Shown here: one piece after another, positions 1-12,530 of the stretch
Layout of the letters: each line of letters opens with the position of its first letter
How positions within the stretch are numbered: position 1 is the stretch's first letter
Assembly: GCA_021773645.1 (NCBI GenBank)
Contig: JAJFJU010000003.1
Location: 1-64,000 of the forward strand
DNA: 64,000 nucleotides
Origin: Gammaproteobacteria bacterium
GTDB lineage: Bacteria > Pseudomonadota > Gammaproteobacteria > HK1
Direction of reading: 5' to 3'
The notes under the pieces: generated by a model
What the model saw: the letters and a program-made list of their open reading frames with translations, nothing else
Told to the model about the DNA's origin: nothing
Databases searched by the model: none
Translations under genes and position numbers: made by a program

Positions 1-278
1 CAGTTGGCAAAGCCCACAAAGGCCGGCATCACCGCACCAAAAACCATGATGAGCGCGTGCAGCGTGGTCATCTGATTAAAGAAATGCGGATTGACCAACT
101 GTAAACCAGGCTGGAATAACTCGGCCCGAATGATCATCGCCATGGCACCGCCCACAAAAAACATAGCCAAGGCAACAATAAGATACATGGTGCCAAGGTC
201 TTTATGGTTGGTGGTCTTTATCCAACGCATGATGCCGCTCTCGGGGCCATGTGCATCGTGATTACTTGCGGTATTCAT
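1..278 (-). CDS. ctaD: Cytochrome c oxidase subunit I, N-terminal part (runs off the window)
   Basis: Catalytic subunit of an aa3-type haem-copper oxidase in the inner membrane, which reduces oxygen to water. Only the first ~92 codons are in the window, translated by hand from the ATG at 278. The N-terminus carries the family hallmark TTNHKDLGTMYL, a first membrane helix rich in A, M and V, and the segment TLHALIMVFG that precedes the haem ligands. It lies 23 bases after coxB on the same strand, so both belong to one oxidase operon. The haem and CuB ligands lie outside the window. Identification is secure, completeness is unknown. Confidence 0.93.
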   Translation of the reverse strand, partial: MNTASNHDAHGPESGIMRWIKTTNHKDLGTMYLIVALAMFFVGGAMAMIIRAELFQPGLQLVNPHFFNQMTTLHALIMVFGAVMPAFVGFAN

Positions 279-301
279 CTATCTAATCCTCCGACTCCGG
301 C

Positions 302-1441
302 TTAGCGCCGTTTCGCCTTAACATCAGACGGCTGGACAGAATCGCCCACGGAATTTCCCAGTGCATTTCGTTGGTAGCTCACCACTGCGGCAATATCGGT
401 ATCGCCAAGCTGGGCCGCAAAGGCCTGCATAGCGGTTCCCTTCTTACCGTTCATGACGATATCAAGATGCGCATCCAAAGGTCCGGTAGCAATGGCACTG
501 CCAGTGATTGCCGGAAATACACCCGGGATGCCTGCGCCACCGGCCTGATGACAGGCTGCACAGCTGGTGTTGTAAACCTGTTCGCCACGAGCCAGCAGCT
601 CTGCCTTGCCCCAGGTCTTGCCAGCGGCAGCCTGTTCGGCCTTGGCAGCACCCTGCTTTTGGGCAACCCACTGGCGATATTCTGCCTCGGATTTAGCCAC
701 TACAACGATGGGCATATAGCCATGGTCCTTGCCACACAGCTCGGTACACTGGCCTCGATAGGTTCCAGGGGTGTCAATGCTGGCCCACATCTCGTTCATA
801 AAGCCGGGAATAGCATCACGCTTCATGCCAAATTTTGGGACCCACCAGGAGTGGATAACGTCATCGGCAGTAATCAGGAAACGAATACGCTTGTTCACCG
901 GAACCACCAGCTCATTATCTACCGCTAGCAGATAATTCTTTACGTTGGTGGGGTCGCCGCCCATACCGCTGACTTCGCGGCTGTCAGCCGCCAGATTACT
1001 GAAAAAGGAAATATCCTCGTCCAGGTATTCGTATTTCCATTTCCACTGATAGCCGGTGATCTTGATGGTCATATCGGCCTCACCAGTCTCTTCCATCAGG
1101 ATGATGGCCTTAGTGGCGGGAATGGCCGTGCCAATCAGAATGAGGAAGGGAATGGTAGTCCACACCACCTCGACGATAGTGCTGTGGGAAAACTTGGCGG
1201 GCACCACACCCTTAGACTTCCGGTGGTGCAGTATGGACCAGAACATAACCCCGAATACGCCAACGCCAATGGCAACACTGACCCACATCAACAGGGTATG
1301 GAGGTTGAAAACAGCGTGGCTTATGGGTGTTACCCCTGGATCCATATTAACGCTCCACGCCGCAAAGGCATCGACCGCCCCCAGTGTGAGTCCAGCACCC
1401 AACAGACTGTTGAGTATCGTGCTTATCTTGCTCCGGAACAT
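302..1441 (-). CDS. coxB: Cytochrome c oxidase subunit II with fused C-terminal cytochrome c
   Basis: Electron-entry subunit of the aa3 oxidase. Residues 1-28 look like a signal peptide ending near AFA. Two membrane helices follow (about 48-70 and 95-115), then the periplasmic cupredoxin domain. The CuA ligands are visible as H197 and the CTELCGKDHGYM motif (C232, E234, C236, H240, M243). A C-terminal cytochrome c domain carries CAACH (C294, C297, H298), so this is the caa3-style fused form, 379 residues long. The ATG at 1441 is preceded by GGGAG. It is transcribed into ctaD. The haem-c domain suggests direct electron delivery from a c-type carrier. Confidence 0.95.
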   Translation of the reverse strand: MFRSKISTILNSLLGAGLTLGAVDAFAAWSVNMDPGVTPISHAVFNLHTLLMWVSVAIGVGVFGVMFWSILHHRKSKGVVPAKFSHSTIVEVVWTTIPFLILIGTAIPATKAIILMEETGEADMTIKITGYQWKWKYEYLDEDISFFSNLAADSREVSGMGGDPTNVKNYLLAVDNELVVPVNKRIRFLITADDVIHSWWVPKFGMKRDAIPGFMNEMWASIDTPGTYRGQCTELCGKDHGYMPIVVVAKSEAEYRQWVAQKQGAAKAEQAAAGKTWGKAELLARGEQVYNTSCAACHQAGGAGIPGVFPAITGSAIATGPLDAHLDIVMNGKKGTAMQAFAAQLGDTDIAAVVSYQRNALGNSVGDSVQPSDVKAKRR

Positions 1442-1750
1442 CCCTTGGTCACTCCCAAGTTGGTGAACTTGTCATGTATAAAAACACAGGTGGATTTCTA
1501 GCAGAGGTTGAGCGACGGATAGTACAAAACATGCATTATCCGTAGCGGATCAGCCCCTCCCGCGCCTGCCGATACTCATGGCAATGAAACTTATTGCCAA
1601 TTTCTGCCTCGTATCATGCTTACAGCCTGCGCTTTAAAGTGCGCCAAATTATTTTTCCGGTCGCTAAGACCATTTTATCGGCGCACCCCCCCGATAAATT
1701 CGCGCCAGCACAATACACCAGCCCTTTTAGGCGTGCAAGACCCTATGCTT
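1442..1750. other. Intergenic region between coxB and bioC (309 bases)
   Basis: No convincing gene is seen. It must hold the promoter for the leftward cox operon. Visible structures are a 7-base stem TTATCGG/CCGATAA with a 9-base loop (1675-1681 and 1691-1697) and a near-palindrome GCGCTTTAAAGTGCGC around 1630-1645. Neither has a T-run on the correct side to be a simple terminator. They may be an operator or part of a leader RNA, but this is a guess. Confidence 0.5.
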
Positions 1751-2653
1751 TTAGGGGCTTTTTCCTTGTCGGGCTAAATTTATCGGTATCCCTTGCAGCT
1801 CAGAAACCGGCGCAGGCTCCCGCCTCGACTCAACTCGCCAGGCATGCCCATAAACCACTTCGTAACGCGCCGGTAATTTGCCGCCACTACGAAACTGCTC
1901 GTAGTGGTCCGACAATGCCCGCAAACGCGCACGACCAGTTAGTCCGCGATTCCTGCCGCGGGTCACATTGTGAGCACCAATTGCCTTCAACTCATGCAGC
2001 AGAAATCGCAGCTCCGAGTACTCCACCCTTATTTGCTCTCTATCCATCACCACATCGGCAAAACCGGAACTCGTCATAGCATCGCCAAGGTCGTGCATAT
2101 CAACAAAGCGGTTGACGTGTGAGTGACCGTCCACGGCCTCCCAGCTGGTGCGTAGCTCTGTGAGCGTATCTGGCCCGAAGGTAGAAAACAGGATTAGGCC
2201 ACCGGGACGCAACACACGGGCACATTCACTAAATAAACGCCCCAGGTCGTTGCACCACTGAAAGGTCAGGCTGGAAAAAATTAGGTCCACACTGGCCGTG
2301 GCCAAGGGCAAGGCCTCGGCATCGGCACATACATAGGCCGGCCGGCGCCACGGCCAGCGTTGCTTGCTACGCGCCTGCTGCAGCATCGTTGAAGCAAGGT
2401 CCATAGCAAGTATTGAAGCTCTCGGAAACCGTCGCTTGAGTTCGCCCAAGCTGGCACCGGTTCCAGTCCCAAGATCCAGCACCCGCGCAGGCTGTAATAA
2501 AATGGGATCTAGATGCTCAAATAGACGACCACCGATTTCTCGCTGTAGATAGGCCGTCTGATCATAGGAGGAAGCCGCACGTTCAAAGGAGCGGCGCACC
2601 AGAACCTTATCCAGTAACCAGGGAAATTCTTCCTTCGCGCTTATCTTGCTCAC
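1751..2653 (-). CDS. bioC: Malonyl-ACP O-methyltransferase BioC
   Basis: S-adenosylmethionine-dependent methyltransferase that caps malonyl-ACP so that fatty acid synthesis can build the pimeloyl chain for biotin. The 300-residue protein begins with the BioC-type segment around RRSFERAASSYDQTAYLQ. It carries the SAM motif VLDLGTGTGASLGEL at about residues 59-73 and a typical FSTFGPDTLTELR segment further on. The start is a GTG at 2653. Neighbours are unusual: in related genomes bioC sits in a bioBFHCD string next to comF, but here it stands alone between comF and coxB. A general class I methyltransferase is the fallback call. Confidence 0.85.
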   Translation of the reverse strand: MSKISAKEEFPWLLDKVLVRRSFERAASSYDQTAYLQREIGGRLFEHLDPILLQPARVLDLGTGTGASLGELKRRFPRASILAMDLASTMLQQARSKQRWPWRRPAYVCADAEALPLATASVDLIFSSLTFQWCNDLGRLFSECARVLRPGGLILFSTFGPDTLTELRTSWEAVDGHSHVNRFVDMHDLGDAMTSSGFADVVMDREQIRVEYSELRFLLHELKAIGAHNVTRGRNRGLTGRARLRALSDHYEQFRSGGKLPARYEVVYGHAWRVESRREPAPVSELQGIPINLARQGKSP

Positions 2654-2665
2654 CGTCTACAACCT

Positions 2666-2685
2666 GTTAAATACACGTTAAATAC
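2666..2685. repeat. Tandem 9-base direct repeat upstream of bioC
   Basis: GTTAAATAC occurs twice (2666-2674 and 2677-2685), with an 11-base period, about one helical turn, 13 bases upstream of the bioC start codon. The spacing would suit a protein binding one face of DNA near the bioC promoter. It is not the inverted BirA-type operator known from enteric bio operons, so a regulator cannot be named. Confidence 0.4.
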
Positions 2686-2834
2686 CGTTTTATATAGCCT
2701 GTGGTGAGAGTGAGTGTTTACTAACAGTCCTTTTCCTATTTTCGTTGGGACTGGCTATAGATACATCGCACGACCTAAACTCGGTTTAGTTCTAGCAGCC
2801 ACTTCAACCCTGAACACACGTCAAGGAAGACGTC

Positions 2835-3539
2835 ATGCATCTTTCATCAGCTCTAAACCTGGACACTCTAGGCCCCTGTGAATGTCTACTCTGTGGCGAT
2901 ACCGCTGCCGCTGGACTATCGATCTGCAACCCGTGCCAGCATGAACTACCCCGCATTATCTACGCTTGTCCCACCTGCGCCCAGCCGCTACCAGCATCGT
3001 ACCCTTGCCCCAAGTGCCAGCAACAGCCACCCCCTATCCACCGCTGCATCGCGGCTTTTCACTATCAAGGAGCCATCCGACGCATCATTCATCAGCTGAA
3101 ATATCATCAGGATCTTGCCGCCGCTGAGCTGCTGGGAAAATTAATGGCAAAGTCCCTCGAAAGCCATCCACAGGAGGCCTTACCGCAGTGTTTGGTCCCG
3201 GTGCCACTGCATCCTAAACGCCTGCGCCAACGCGGATATAACCAGGTGGTTGAGATGGGTCGGCCCATCGCCCGTGAGTTTGGACTACCGCTGGAACTCG
3301 GGTTAGTACACAGAACTCGCCCCACGGAAAGTCAGCAAACCCTTTCCGCCGTGGCGCGACGACGCAATGTTCACGGTGCCTTTGAGGCGGTATACAAACC
3401 TCGCTACGAACATATCGCCTTGTTGGATGACGTCATGACTACCGGTGCGACGGCGAACGAATTGGCCCACTGTCTGCGTAAGGCGGGGGTACCACATATC
3501 GAATTATGGGTTTGCGCTCGCGCAGCGAACGCCCAATAA
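2835..3539 (+). CDS. comF: ComF family phosphoribosyltransferase-like protein
   Basis: Homologue of ComF/GntX, needed in naturally competent bacteria for uptake of transforming DNA, with unknown chemistry. The 234-residue protein has an N-terminal zinc-ribbon region with Cys pairs (CLLC, CNPC, CPTC, CPKC within residues 17-65). A type I phosphoribosyltransferase fold follows, with the PRPP loop LLDDVMTTGAT near residues 198-208 and the RGYNQ motif near 137-141. The ATG at 2835 is preceded by AAGGAAG. It diverges from bioC across 181 bases and converges on gyrB with 33 bases between stops. The motifs are clear; actual competence is not shown by this gene alone. Confidence 0.9.
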   Translation: MHLSSALNLDTLGPCECLLCGDTAAAGLSICNPCQHELPRIIYACPTCAQPLPASYPCPKCQQQPPPIHRCIAAFHYQGAIRRIIHQLKYHQDLAAAELLGKLMAKSLESHPQEALPQCLVPVPLHPKRLRQRGYNQVVEMGRPIAREFGLPLELGLVHRTRPTESQQTLSAVARRRNVHGAFEAVYKPRYEHIALLDDVMTTGATANELAHCLRKAGVPHIELWVCARAANAQ

Positions 3540-3545
3540 ATAGCT

Positions 3546-3570
3546 TAAAAAAGACGGGACAACGTGCCCT
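3546..3570 (-). terminator. Possible weak terminator of gyrB
   Basis: In the short gap between convergent comF and gyrB, the minus strand reads GGGCACGTTGTCCC followed by GTCTTTTTT. The stem is short with a bulge, but the T-run lies on the gyrB side. It is weak and called on position as much as on structure. Confidence 0.3.
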
Positions 3571-3572
3571 TA

Positions 3573-7137
<3,565 letters not shown>

Positions 7138-7207
7138 CAAAGGCAACCGAAAATGCTGCGAATACCTTCCCTAGTATTCATATAAGGCAGAGGGCTACGA
7201 AAAGTAA

Positions 7208-8320
7208 TCAGAGTCTAATCGGCATAACGACGTATTCGCAGTCATCCACATCAAGTCCTTTGATTAGGCAACTTCTATCCGCTTCCCCAAAATAAAAGCG
7301 TACCTTTTCAGAGGGAATTGCGGCCAATACGTCCAAAAGATAAGTGACATTAAAGCCAATCTCCATGGATTCCGAGCTGTAATCCACATCGATGACTTCC
7401 TCAGCCTCCTCCTGCTCCGGATTATTGGCCACCACCGTGAGTTTCCCATCCGCTAAAGCGATACGAATGGTCCGATACTTCTCATTGGAAAGTATCGCCG
7501 CCCGGGCTAAACCCTGTCGCAGTTCCGATCGGTCCGCCTCAAGGATTCGTTGATTATCCTCAAGATCTGGGATAACCCCCCGGTAATCCGGATATTGTCC
7601 ATCCACAAGCTTGGTACTAAAACGTACCCCACCCAAGGCCAGTTGCAGAGATTGCGCACCCACTGCCAACTCCACGGTTTCGCAGCCCTCCGCTAGCAAT
7701 CGCCCCAGCTCAACCACCGCTTTACGCGGAACAATAGCCTGCCTAAATTCGCCTTCCACGGGTTGCTCTAAACGCAACTCACCTTTTGCCAAGCGGTGTC
7801 CATCGGTTGCTACCAAACGTAGGGTGCCGCCATCCACCTCTAGCAACAAACCATTGAGGTAATAACGCACATCATCATGGGCCATGGCGAACTGAGTTGT
7901 ATCTAATAACTGTTTAAGTGGGCCTGGTTTTACCACCAACTTAACAACTTCACTCACAGCCTCTGTATTAGGGAAATCCAGCGCATCCAAGGTACTAAGG
8001 CTAAAGCGACTACGACCAGCACGAATACTGGCCCGTCGATCCTTAGAAGAGAAATTTATCTCCGTATCCGCTGGCAATGCCTTACAAATGGAAAGTAGCT
8101 TACGCGCTGGCACCGTCGTTTCGCCGGTTTCCTTAACCGCGCTGACTGCTATTTTAGAAACCAGTTCTACTTCCATATCGGTGGCGGTAATACTGAGTTG
8201 TTCCTCATCTAAACTCAGTAATACGTTCGATAAAATAGGCAAAGACTGACGTTTTTCTACTACGCCATAAACATTCTGCAGTGCCGATAGGAGCGTTTCC
8301 CTAGTTATTATAAATTTCAT
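7208..8320 (-). CDS. dnaN: DNA polymerase III sliding clamp (beta subunit)
   Basis: Ring-shaped processivity clamp for the replicative polymerase. It is 370 residues with the expected three similar domains. The N-terminus MKFIITRETLLSALQNVYGV, the middle ATDGHRLAKGELRL segment and the C-terminal YVVMPIRL are diagnostic. The ATG at 8320 is preceded by AAAAGAG. It lies between dnaA and recF on the leftward leading strand. Confidence 0.98.
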   Translation of the reverse strand: MKFIITRETLLSALQNVYGVVEKRQSLPILSNVLLSLDEEQLSITATDMEVELVSKIAVSAVKETGETTVPARKLLSICKALPADTEINFSSKDRRASIRAGRSRFSLSTLDALDFPNTEAVSEVVKLVVKPGPLKQLLDTTQFAMAHDDVRYYLNGLLLEVDGGTLRLVATDGHRLAKGELRLEQPVEGEFRQAIVPRKAVVELGRLLAEGCETVELAVGAQSLQLALGGVRFSTKLVDGQYPDYRGVIPDLEDNQRILEADRSELRQGLARAAILSNEKYRTIRIALADGKLTVVANNPEQEEAEEVIDVDYSSESMEIGFNVTYLLDVLAAIPSEKVRFYFGEADRSCLIKGLDVDDCEYVVMPIRL

Positions 8321-8515
8321 CTCTTTTAAAAACCTATTGTTATTACTAGTATCGTTAAATCTGTTTGTAAGTAATATTTATCAATATTATATAAGCGCTT
8401 ATGATACATTTAACTCTGTTAATACAACCCCTGTTTACCCCGTATTATCTGTAGATAACTTGTATATAACACGGTGTTGAATAACTTTGACTATTTTATC
8501 CACAGGTTCTCACCA
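8321..8515. other. AT-rich dnaA-dnaN spacer with DnaA boxes (possible secondary origin element)
   Basis: This 195-base spacer is clearly richer in A and T than its surroundings between about 8330 and 8440. It contains the 12-base palindrome ATAAGCGCTTAT (8391-8402), a perfect DnaA box at 8496-8504 and a one-mismatch box TTATCTACA on the minus strand at 8450-8458. An AT-rich unwinding region plus boxes is the usual make-up of an origin. It may also be the dnaN promoter region under DnaA control. Confidence 0.5.
8496..8504 (+). promoter_or_regulatory. DnaA box TTATCCACA
   Basis: Exact match to the DnaA consensus TTATNCACA, 12 bases beyond the dnaA stop codon in the dnaA-dnaN spacer. Confidence 0.75.
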
Positions 8516-9859
8516 TTAAGTACTCAAAGTTCTCAACAAAATGGTGTAATCCTCATCGATAGCGGAGTCGATGGCTCTGAGTTCAGCAATCTTCCGGCAT
8601 CCATACAGTATTGTGGTGTGGTCCCGACCACCAAAGGCATCGCCGATTTCTGGCAGGCTGTGGTTAGTTAATTCCTTGGACAGAGCCATAGCCACCTGCC
8701 GAGGACGAGCGATGGAGCGGCTACGTCGTTTCGAGAGTAGATCCACAACCCTCAACTTATAATATTCCGCCACTGTTTTCTGAATATTCTCAATGGTAAT
8801 AAGCTTGTCCTGCAGGGCGATAAGATCCTTGAGTGCCTCTTTGCATAAATCCAGGGTAATCGGACTACCGGTAAAATGAGAGCTTGCGATGACTCGGCGT
8901 AAGGCGCCCTCGAGCTCACGAACATTGGAACGTATCCGTTTAGCAATAAAAAAGGCGACCTCGTTAGGCAATACGGCCTCCGCTTGAGCCGCCTTTTGCA
9001 TCAAGATAGCCACCCGTGTTTCTAGCTCCGGGGGTTCTATGGATACCGTAAGCCCCCAACCAAAGCGTGATTTTAGACGTTCTTCCAGCCCATCCACTTC
9101 CTTGGGATAGCGATCACTCGTCATCACAATCTGTTGCTGATCTTCTAACAAAGCATTGAAGGTATGAAAGAATTCCTCTTGAGAGCGTTCTTTTCCGGCA
9201 AAAAACTGGATATCGTCTATGAGCAAGGCATCTACCGATCGATAGAAGCGTTTAAATTCGTTGATTGAATTATGTTGCAAGGCCTTAACCATGTCGGCTA
9301 CAAACCGTTCAGAGTGTAGATAAACAACGGTCGCGTCGGGTTTTGCCTCAAGTATGCTGTTGCCTATAGCATGCATGAGATGGGTTTTTCCCAGTCCAAC
9401 CCCACCATAGAGAAACAGCGGGTTATAGGCATCTCCTGGATTTAACGCCGTCTGGATGGAGGCAGCACGCGCCAGTTGATTGGACTTGCCCTCCACAAAG
9501 GTTTTGAAATTAAAGTCTGGACGAACCCGGGCCGTATTAGCACGTCGAATGTTAGGGGCAGTCTGTATATTATTTTCTCGAGCAATGGCCGGGCTTGCTT
9601 CTGGTGTGGTATCGACACCGCCAACCTGTACCACTACTTTGGCTGAATCTGTCGTTTTCTGTTGCAGGTAGAGTTCAGTTATACGGCTCGAAAAGTGGTT
9701 AATCACCCAATTCTGGACGAACTGATTGGGGGCGAGCAAATGCAATGTGTCGCCTTTTTCCATAGCCTGTAGTGGCCGGATCCAGGTATTAAATTGCTGA
9801 GAAGGGAGTTCTCCTTCCAGTCGACTAAGGCATTGCTGCCAGAATTTGGATTCCACCAT
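8516..9859 (-). CDS. dnaA: Chromosomal replication initiator DnaA
   Basis: AAA+ ATPase that binds DnaA boxes and opens oriC. It is 447 residues: domain I at the N-terminus ([21 protein letters not shown]), a variable linker to about residue 112, the AAA+ domain with Walker [11 protein letters not shown] and Walker [10 protein letters not shown], and domain IV ending with the signature [15 protein letters not shown] that contacts DnaA boxes. The ATG at 9859 is preceded by GAGGAAG. It diverges from rpmH. Confidence 0.98.
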   Translation of the reverse strand: MVESKFWQQCLSRLEGELPSQQFNTWIRPLQAMEKGDTLHLLAPNQFVQNWVINHFSSRITELYLQQKTTDSAKVVVQVGGVDTTPEASPAIARENNIQTAPNIRRANTARVRPDFNFKTFVEGKSNQLARAASIQTALNPGDAYNPLFLYGGVGLGKTHLMHAIGNSILEAKPDATVVYLHSERFVADMVKALQHNSINEFKRFYRSVDALLIDDIQFFAGKERSQEEFFHTFNALLEDQQQIVMTSDRYPKEVDGLEERLKSRFGWGLTVSIEPPELETRVAILMQKAAQAEAVLPNEVAFFIAKRIRSNVRELEGALRRVIASSHFTGSPITLDLCKEALKDLIALQDKLITIENIQKTVAEYYKLRVVDLLSKRRSRSIARPRQVAMALSKELTNHSLPEIGDAFGGRDHTTILYGCRKIAELRAIDSAIDEDYTILLRTLST

Positions 9860-10073
9860 CTTCCTCGCAACCCATTGTTAGCTGGGTTATTTTTGGTGAT
9901 TTAGTTTGCTAGGATGATGTTTCCCCAGCGCGGGAGCGCCAGTTTAAACTGCCCCAAGATACTTATCCACAGGAGCGACAGCCACATTGACAGCTACCGT
10001 CCTCAGTGGTTAGAATCCCGCTCCTTTTGTCCCTAACATATTAAATCCGCAAGGATTTTTCGCAGGTTTCGCT
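9860..10073. other. dnaA-rpmH intergenic region, likely oriC
   Basis: This is where replication-associated genes switch direction: dnaA to gyrB run left and rpmH to mnmE run right. The same arrangement marks oriC in Pseudomonas. At 214 bases it is short and holds only one perfect DnaA box (9963-9971), so origin function may be shared with the AT-rich dnaA-dnaN spacer. It must also carry promoters for dnaA and rpmH. Confidence 0.55.
9963..9971 (+). promoter_or_regulatory. DnaA box TTATCCACA
   Basis: Exact consensus DnaA box between the divergent dnaA and rpmH genes, 103 bases upstream of the dnaA start. It could serve origin firing, dnaA autoregulation, or both. Confidence 0.75.
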
Positions 10074-10208
10074 ATGAAAAGAACTTTTCAACCCAGCACC
10101 CTAAAGAGGGCTCGTCGACATGGTTTCCGTGCCCGCATGCAGACCAAGGGTGGCCGTTTGATTATTAAAGCGCGTCGCGCCAAGGGTCGTGCTCGCCTGA
10201 GCGCTTGA
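10074..10208 (+). CDS. rpmH: Ribosomal protein bL34
   Basis: Small basic protein of the large ribosomal subunit, 44 residues, translated by hand. It begins [20 protein letters not shown] and ends RLSA, the classical bL34 sequence. It is the first gene of the rightward rpmH-rnpA-yidD-yidC-mnmE run and ends 23 bases before rnpA. Confidence 0.98.
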   Translation: MKRTFQPSTLKRARRHGFRARMQTKGGRLIIKARRAKGRARLSA

Positions 10209-10231
10209 TATAACCGGCGATTAGCGCCGTC

Positions 10232-10591
10232 ATGTCTCGCCAGAATTTCGGTCAGCGAAAGCGGCTGATTAGCGCGCATCAGTACCAAGCGGTTTTTCGT
10301 GCACCTAGCCGTTCGTCTGATCAAGTACTAACGGTACTCGCACGTAGAAATGATCTGGAGCATCCCCGTTTGGGCTTGGCTATTCAGAAAAAGATTCTCA
10401 AGCGCGCGGTAGCTAGAAACCGAGTAAAGCGAATCGTGCGCGAGAGCTTTCGCCACCACCAAAGTCTGCTCGATGGCTTGGATGTGGTGGTCATTGGTCG
10501 CCAGGGTCTCAAGCGCACCGATAATCGACAGTTGTTTAATGCGCTGGAAAGACACTGGAGTCGGTTGGCGAAACAATGCGCACGCTGCTGA
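10232..10591 (+). CDS. rnpA: Ribonuclease P protein component
   Basis: Basic protein partner of the RNase P RNA, which trims the 5' leader of pre-tRNAs. It is 119 residues. The family signature is present as RNRVKRIVRESFR near residues 55-70, with the LGLAIQKK lead-in. The last 16 bases overlap the start of yidD, implying translational coupling. Confidence 0.96.
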   Translation: MSRQNFGQRKRLISAHQYQAVFRAPSRSSDQVLTVLARRNDLEHPRLGLAIQKKILKRAVARNRVKRIVRESFRHHQSLLDGLDVVVIGRQGLKRTDNRQLFNALERHWSRLAKQCARC

Positions 10592-10830
10592 TTTCTGCCA
10601 TTCGTTTATACCGTTATCTATGCAGCCCTTGGTTGGGCGTGCATTGCCGATTTACCCCCACCTGTTCTAGCTATGCCGTGGAAGCTATTGAGCGGCACGG
10701 TGCACTGCGGGGATTATGGATATCCGTGGTTAGATTATTACGCTGTCAGCCTTGGTCTGCCGGTGGCTATGACCCGGTGCCAGATAATGCGGTGGTTTGT
10801 GGGATACACAAGCATCACAAGTGCCTTTAA
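10576..10830 (+). CDS. yidD: Membrane protein insertion efficiency factor YidD
   Basis: Small membrane-associated protein that assists YidC/Sec insertion. It is 84 residues with the family motif CRFTPTCSSYAVEAIERHG near residues 24-42 and the GGYDPVP segment near 63-69. It begins inside the end of rnpA and is followed 28 bases later by yidC. Confidence 0.95.
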   Translation: MRTLLISAIRLYRYLCSPWLGVHCRFTPTCSSYAVEAIERHGALRGLWISVVRLLRCQPWSAGGYDPVPDNAVVCGIHKHHKCL

Positions 10831-10858
10831 CTGATTTTTCACCTTCTGGATTCTCTTC

Positions 10859-12517
10859 GTGTCTCTCGAACAAATACGTCCTTTTCTGCTAGCTGGCCTA
10901 GGCCTCGTTCTAATCCTGCTTTGGCAGGCCTGGCAGCGTGATTATCCCGCTCGCACCCCTGTCGTTGACGCGGTTAGCCACACCAATGATGCGAGATCGG
11001 TTGCACAGCCGGATCTTCCTGATAGCCCACGCTCGACCACGGCTGAGGCGAGTGCACCGGTGCCTGCCCTACCGACGATGCAAGCGCAGGCGAGCCTAGC
11101 GCCGTCGGTGCAGGTAGAAACGGATCTAATCCATGCCCGCATCAGTCTGGACGGTGGTGATCTCCGTAATCTTGAATTGCGTCGTTATCCGGTTTCACTA
11201 GAACAGCCGGATAATGCCTTCATTTTGTTGCAGGAGCGTCCCGATAATTTCTTCATTGCCCAGTCCGGTTTGCTGGCAGCCAATGACGCGCCAAATCATC
11301 ACAGCCGTTTTGTGGCAGCACATGAGGAATACCAGCTTGCTGATGGCAGCGATGAGCTGCGGGTACGGCTGGATTGGCAGAATGATAAGGGGATACGTGC
11401 CAGTAAAACCTATATTTTCCACCGAGATAGCTATCTCGTTGAGGTGCTTTTCCGGGTAGAGAACGCGGGTGATGCCCCCTGGACCGGGCGCATGTATGGG
11501 CAGTTCCAGCGCGGGGTACCGGAAGACACGGGTGGTCGCTTCATCTATACCTACACGGGCGGCGTATTCTCCAGCGAGGAAAAGCCCTACGAAAAGGTTG
11601 ATTTTGACGACATGGAGTCCCAGGACATCGGGCGCAGCATTAGCGGTGGTTGGGCAGCGATGATTCAGCATTACTTTGCCGCGGCATGGATTCCGGACGC
11701 TAAAGTCAGTAACCATTATTACACCAAGGCCCTGCCCGATAGCCGCTATGTCCTGGGAGTGATTTCCCCTGAGCAGGTGGTGAGCCCAGGGGCTAGCCAG
11801 GAATTCCGGATTAAGACCTATATCGGTCCGAAATTGCAAGATCGCCTAGAGCAAGCGGCTCCCGGACTCGAACGTACCGTGGACTATGGCTGGTTGTTTT
11901 TTATTGCCCAGCCCATCTACTGGCTACTTTCCTTGATTCATGGGGTTGTCGGCAATTGGGGCTGGGCCATCATCTTGGTTACCGTGGTGATCAAGGGCCT
12001 GTTCTTCAAGCTTTCTGCAGCCAGTTACCGTTCCATGGCAAAGATGCGCAAATTTCAGCCGCGCATGGTGGAGCTGAAGGAGCGTTTTGGCGATGACCGG
12101 ACCAAGCTCAATCAGGCCATGATGGAGCTTTACCGTAAGGAAAAGATCAATCCCCTGGGCGGTTGCCTGCCCATCCTGGTACAGATTCCGGTATTTATCT
12201 CCCTTTATTGGGTGTTGTTGGAGAGTGTCGAGCTGCGTCAGGCGGGTTTCATGTTTTGGGTACAAGATCTCTCTGCCCATGACCCCTATTACGTGCTGCC
12301 GGTCCTTATGGGTATTTCTATGCTGATTCAGCAGAGACTCAACCCAGCACCACCAGATCCGGTGCAAGCCAAGGTGATGATGGCCCTGCCCTTCATTTTT
12401 ACTTTTATGTTCCTCAATTTCCCCTCGGGACTGGTGCTCTACTGGTTCGTCAACAATGTGCTGTCCATATCCCAGCAGTGGGTGATTACCCGGCGCATTG
12501 AGGCCCAGCCCGGCTAG
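10859..12517 (+). CDS. yidC: Membrane protein insertase YidC
   Basis: Inner-membrane insertase and chaperone working alone or with SecYEG. It is 552 residues with a GTG start. The layout is an N-terminal helix (about 8-22), a low-complexity linker, the large periplasmic domain (about 80-340), and five C-terminal helices from about 355 (WLFFIAQPIYWLLSLIHGVV). The cytoplasmic MAKMRKFQPRMVELKERFGDD and PLGGCLPILVQIPVFISLYW segments are typical. The groove position that is Arg366 in E. coli appears here as Lys in VVIKGLFF, a conservative change. Confidence 0.97.
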   Translation: MSLEQIRPFLLAGLGLVLILLWQAWQRDYPARTPVVDAVSHTNDARSVAQPDLPDSPRSTTAEASAPVPALPTMQAQASLAPSVQVETDLIHARISLDGGDLRNLELRRYPVSLEQPDNAFILLQERPDNFFIAQSGLLAANDAPNHHSRFVAAHEEYQLADGSDELRVRLDWQNDKGIRASKTYIFHRDSYLVEVLFRVENAGDAPWTGRMYGQFQRGVPEDTGGRFIYTYTGGVFSSEEKPYEKVDFDDMESQDIGRSISGGWAAMIQHYFAAAWIPDAKVSNHYYTKALPDSRYVLGVISPEQVVSPGASQEFRIKTYIGPKLQDRLEQAAPGLERTVDYGWLFFIAQPIYWLLSLIHGVVGNWGWAIILVTVVIKGLFFKLSAASYRSMAKMRKFQPRMVELKERFGDDRTKLNQAMMELYRKEKINPLGGCLPILVQIPVFISLYWVLLESVELRQAGFMFWVQDLSAHDPYYVLPVLMGISMLIQQRLNPAPPDPVQAKVMMALPFIFTFMFLNFPSGLVLYWFVNNVLSISQQWVITRRIEAQPG

Positions 12518-12530
12518 CCACAGCTAACTT

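Noticed and set aside
1675-1697. Stem-loop TTATCGG/CCGATAA as a terminator of bioC
   Set aside because: The T-run needed after the stem for leftward transcription is missing, so it is only noted as a structure.
1594-2079. Open frame on the plus strand across the cox-bioC gap
   Set aside because: Most of it lies antisense to bioC, and the intergenic part has no ribosome site or recognisable product.
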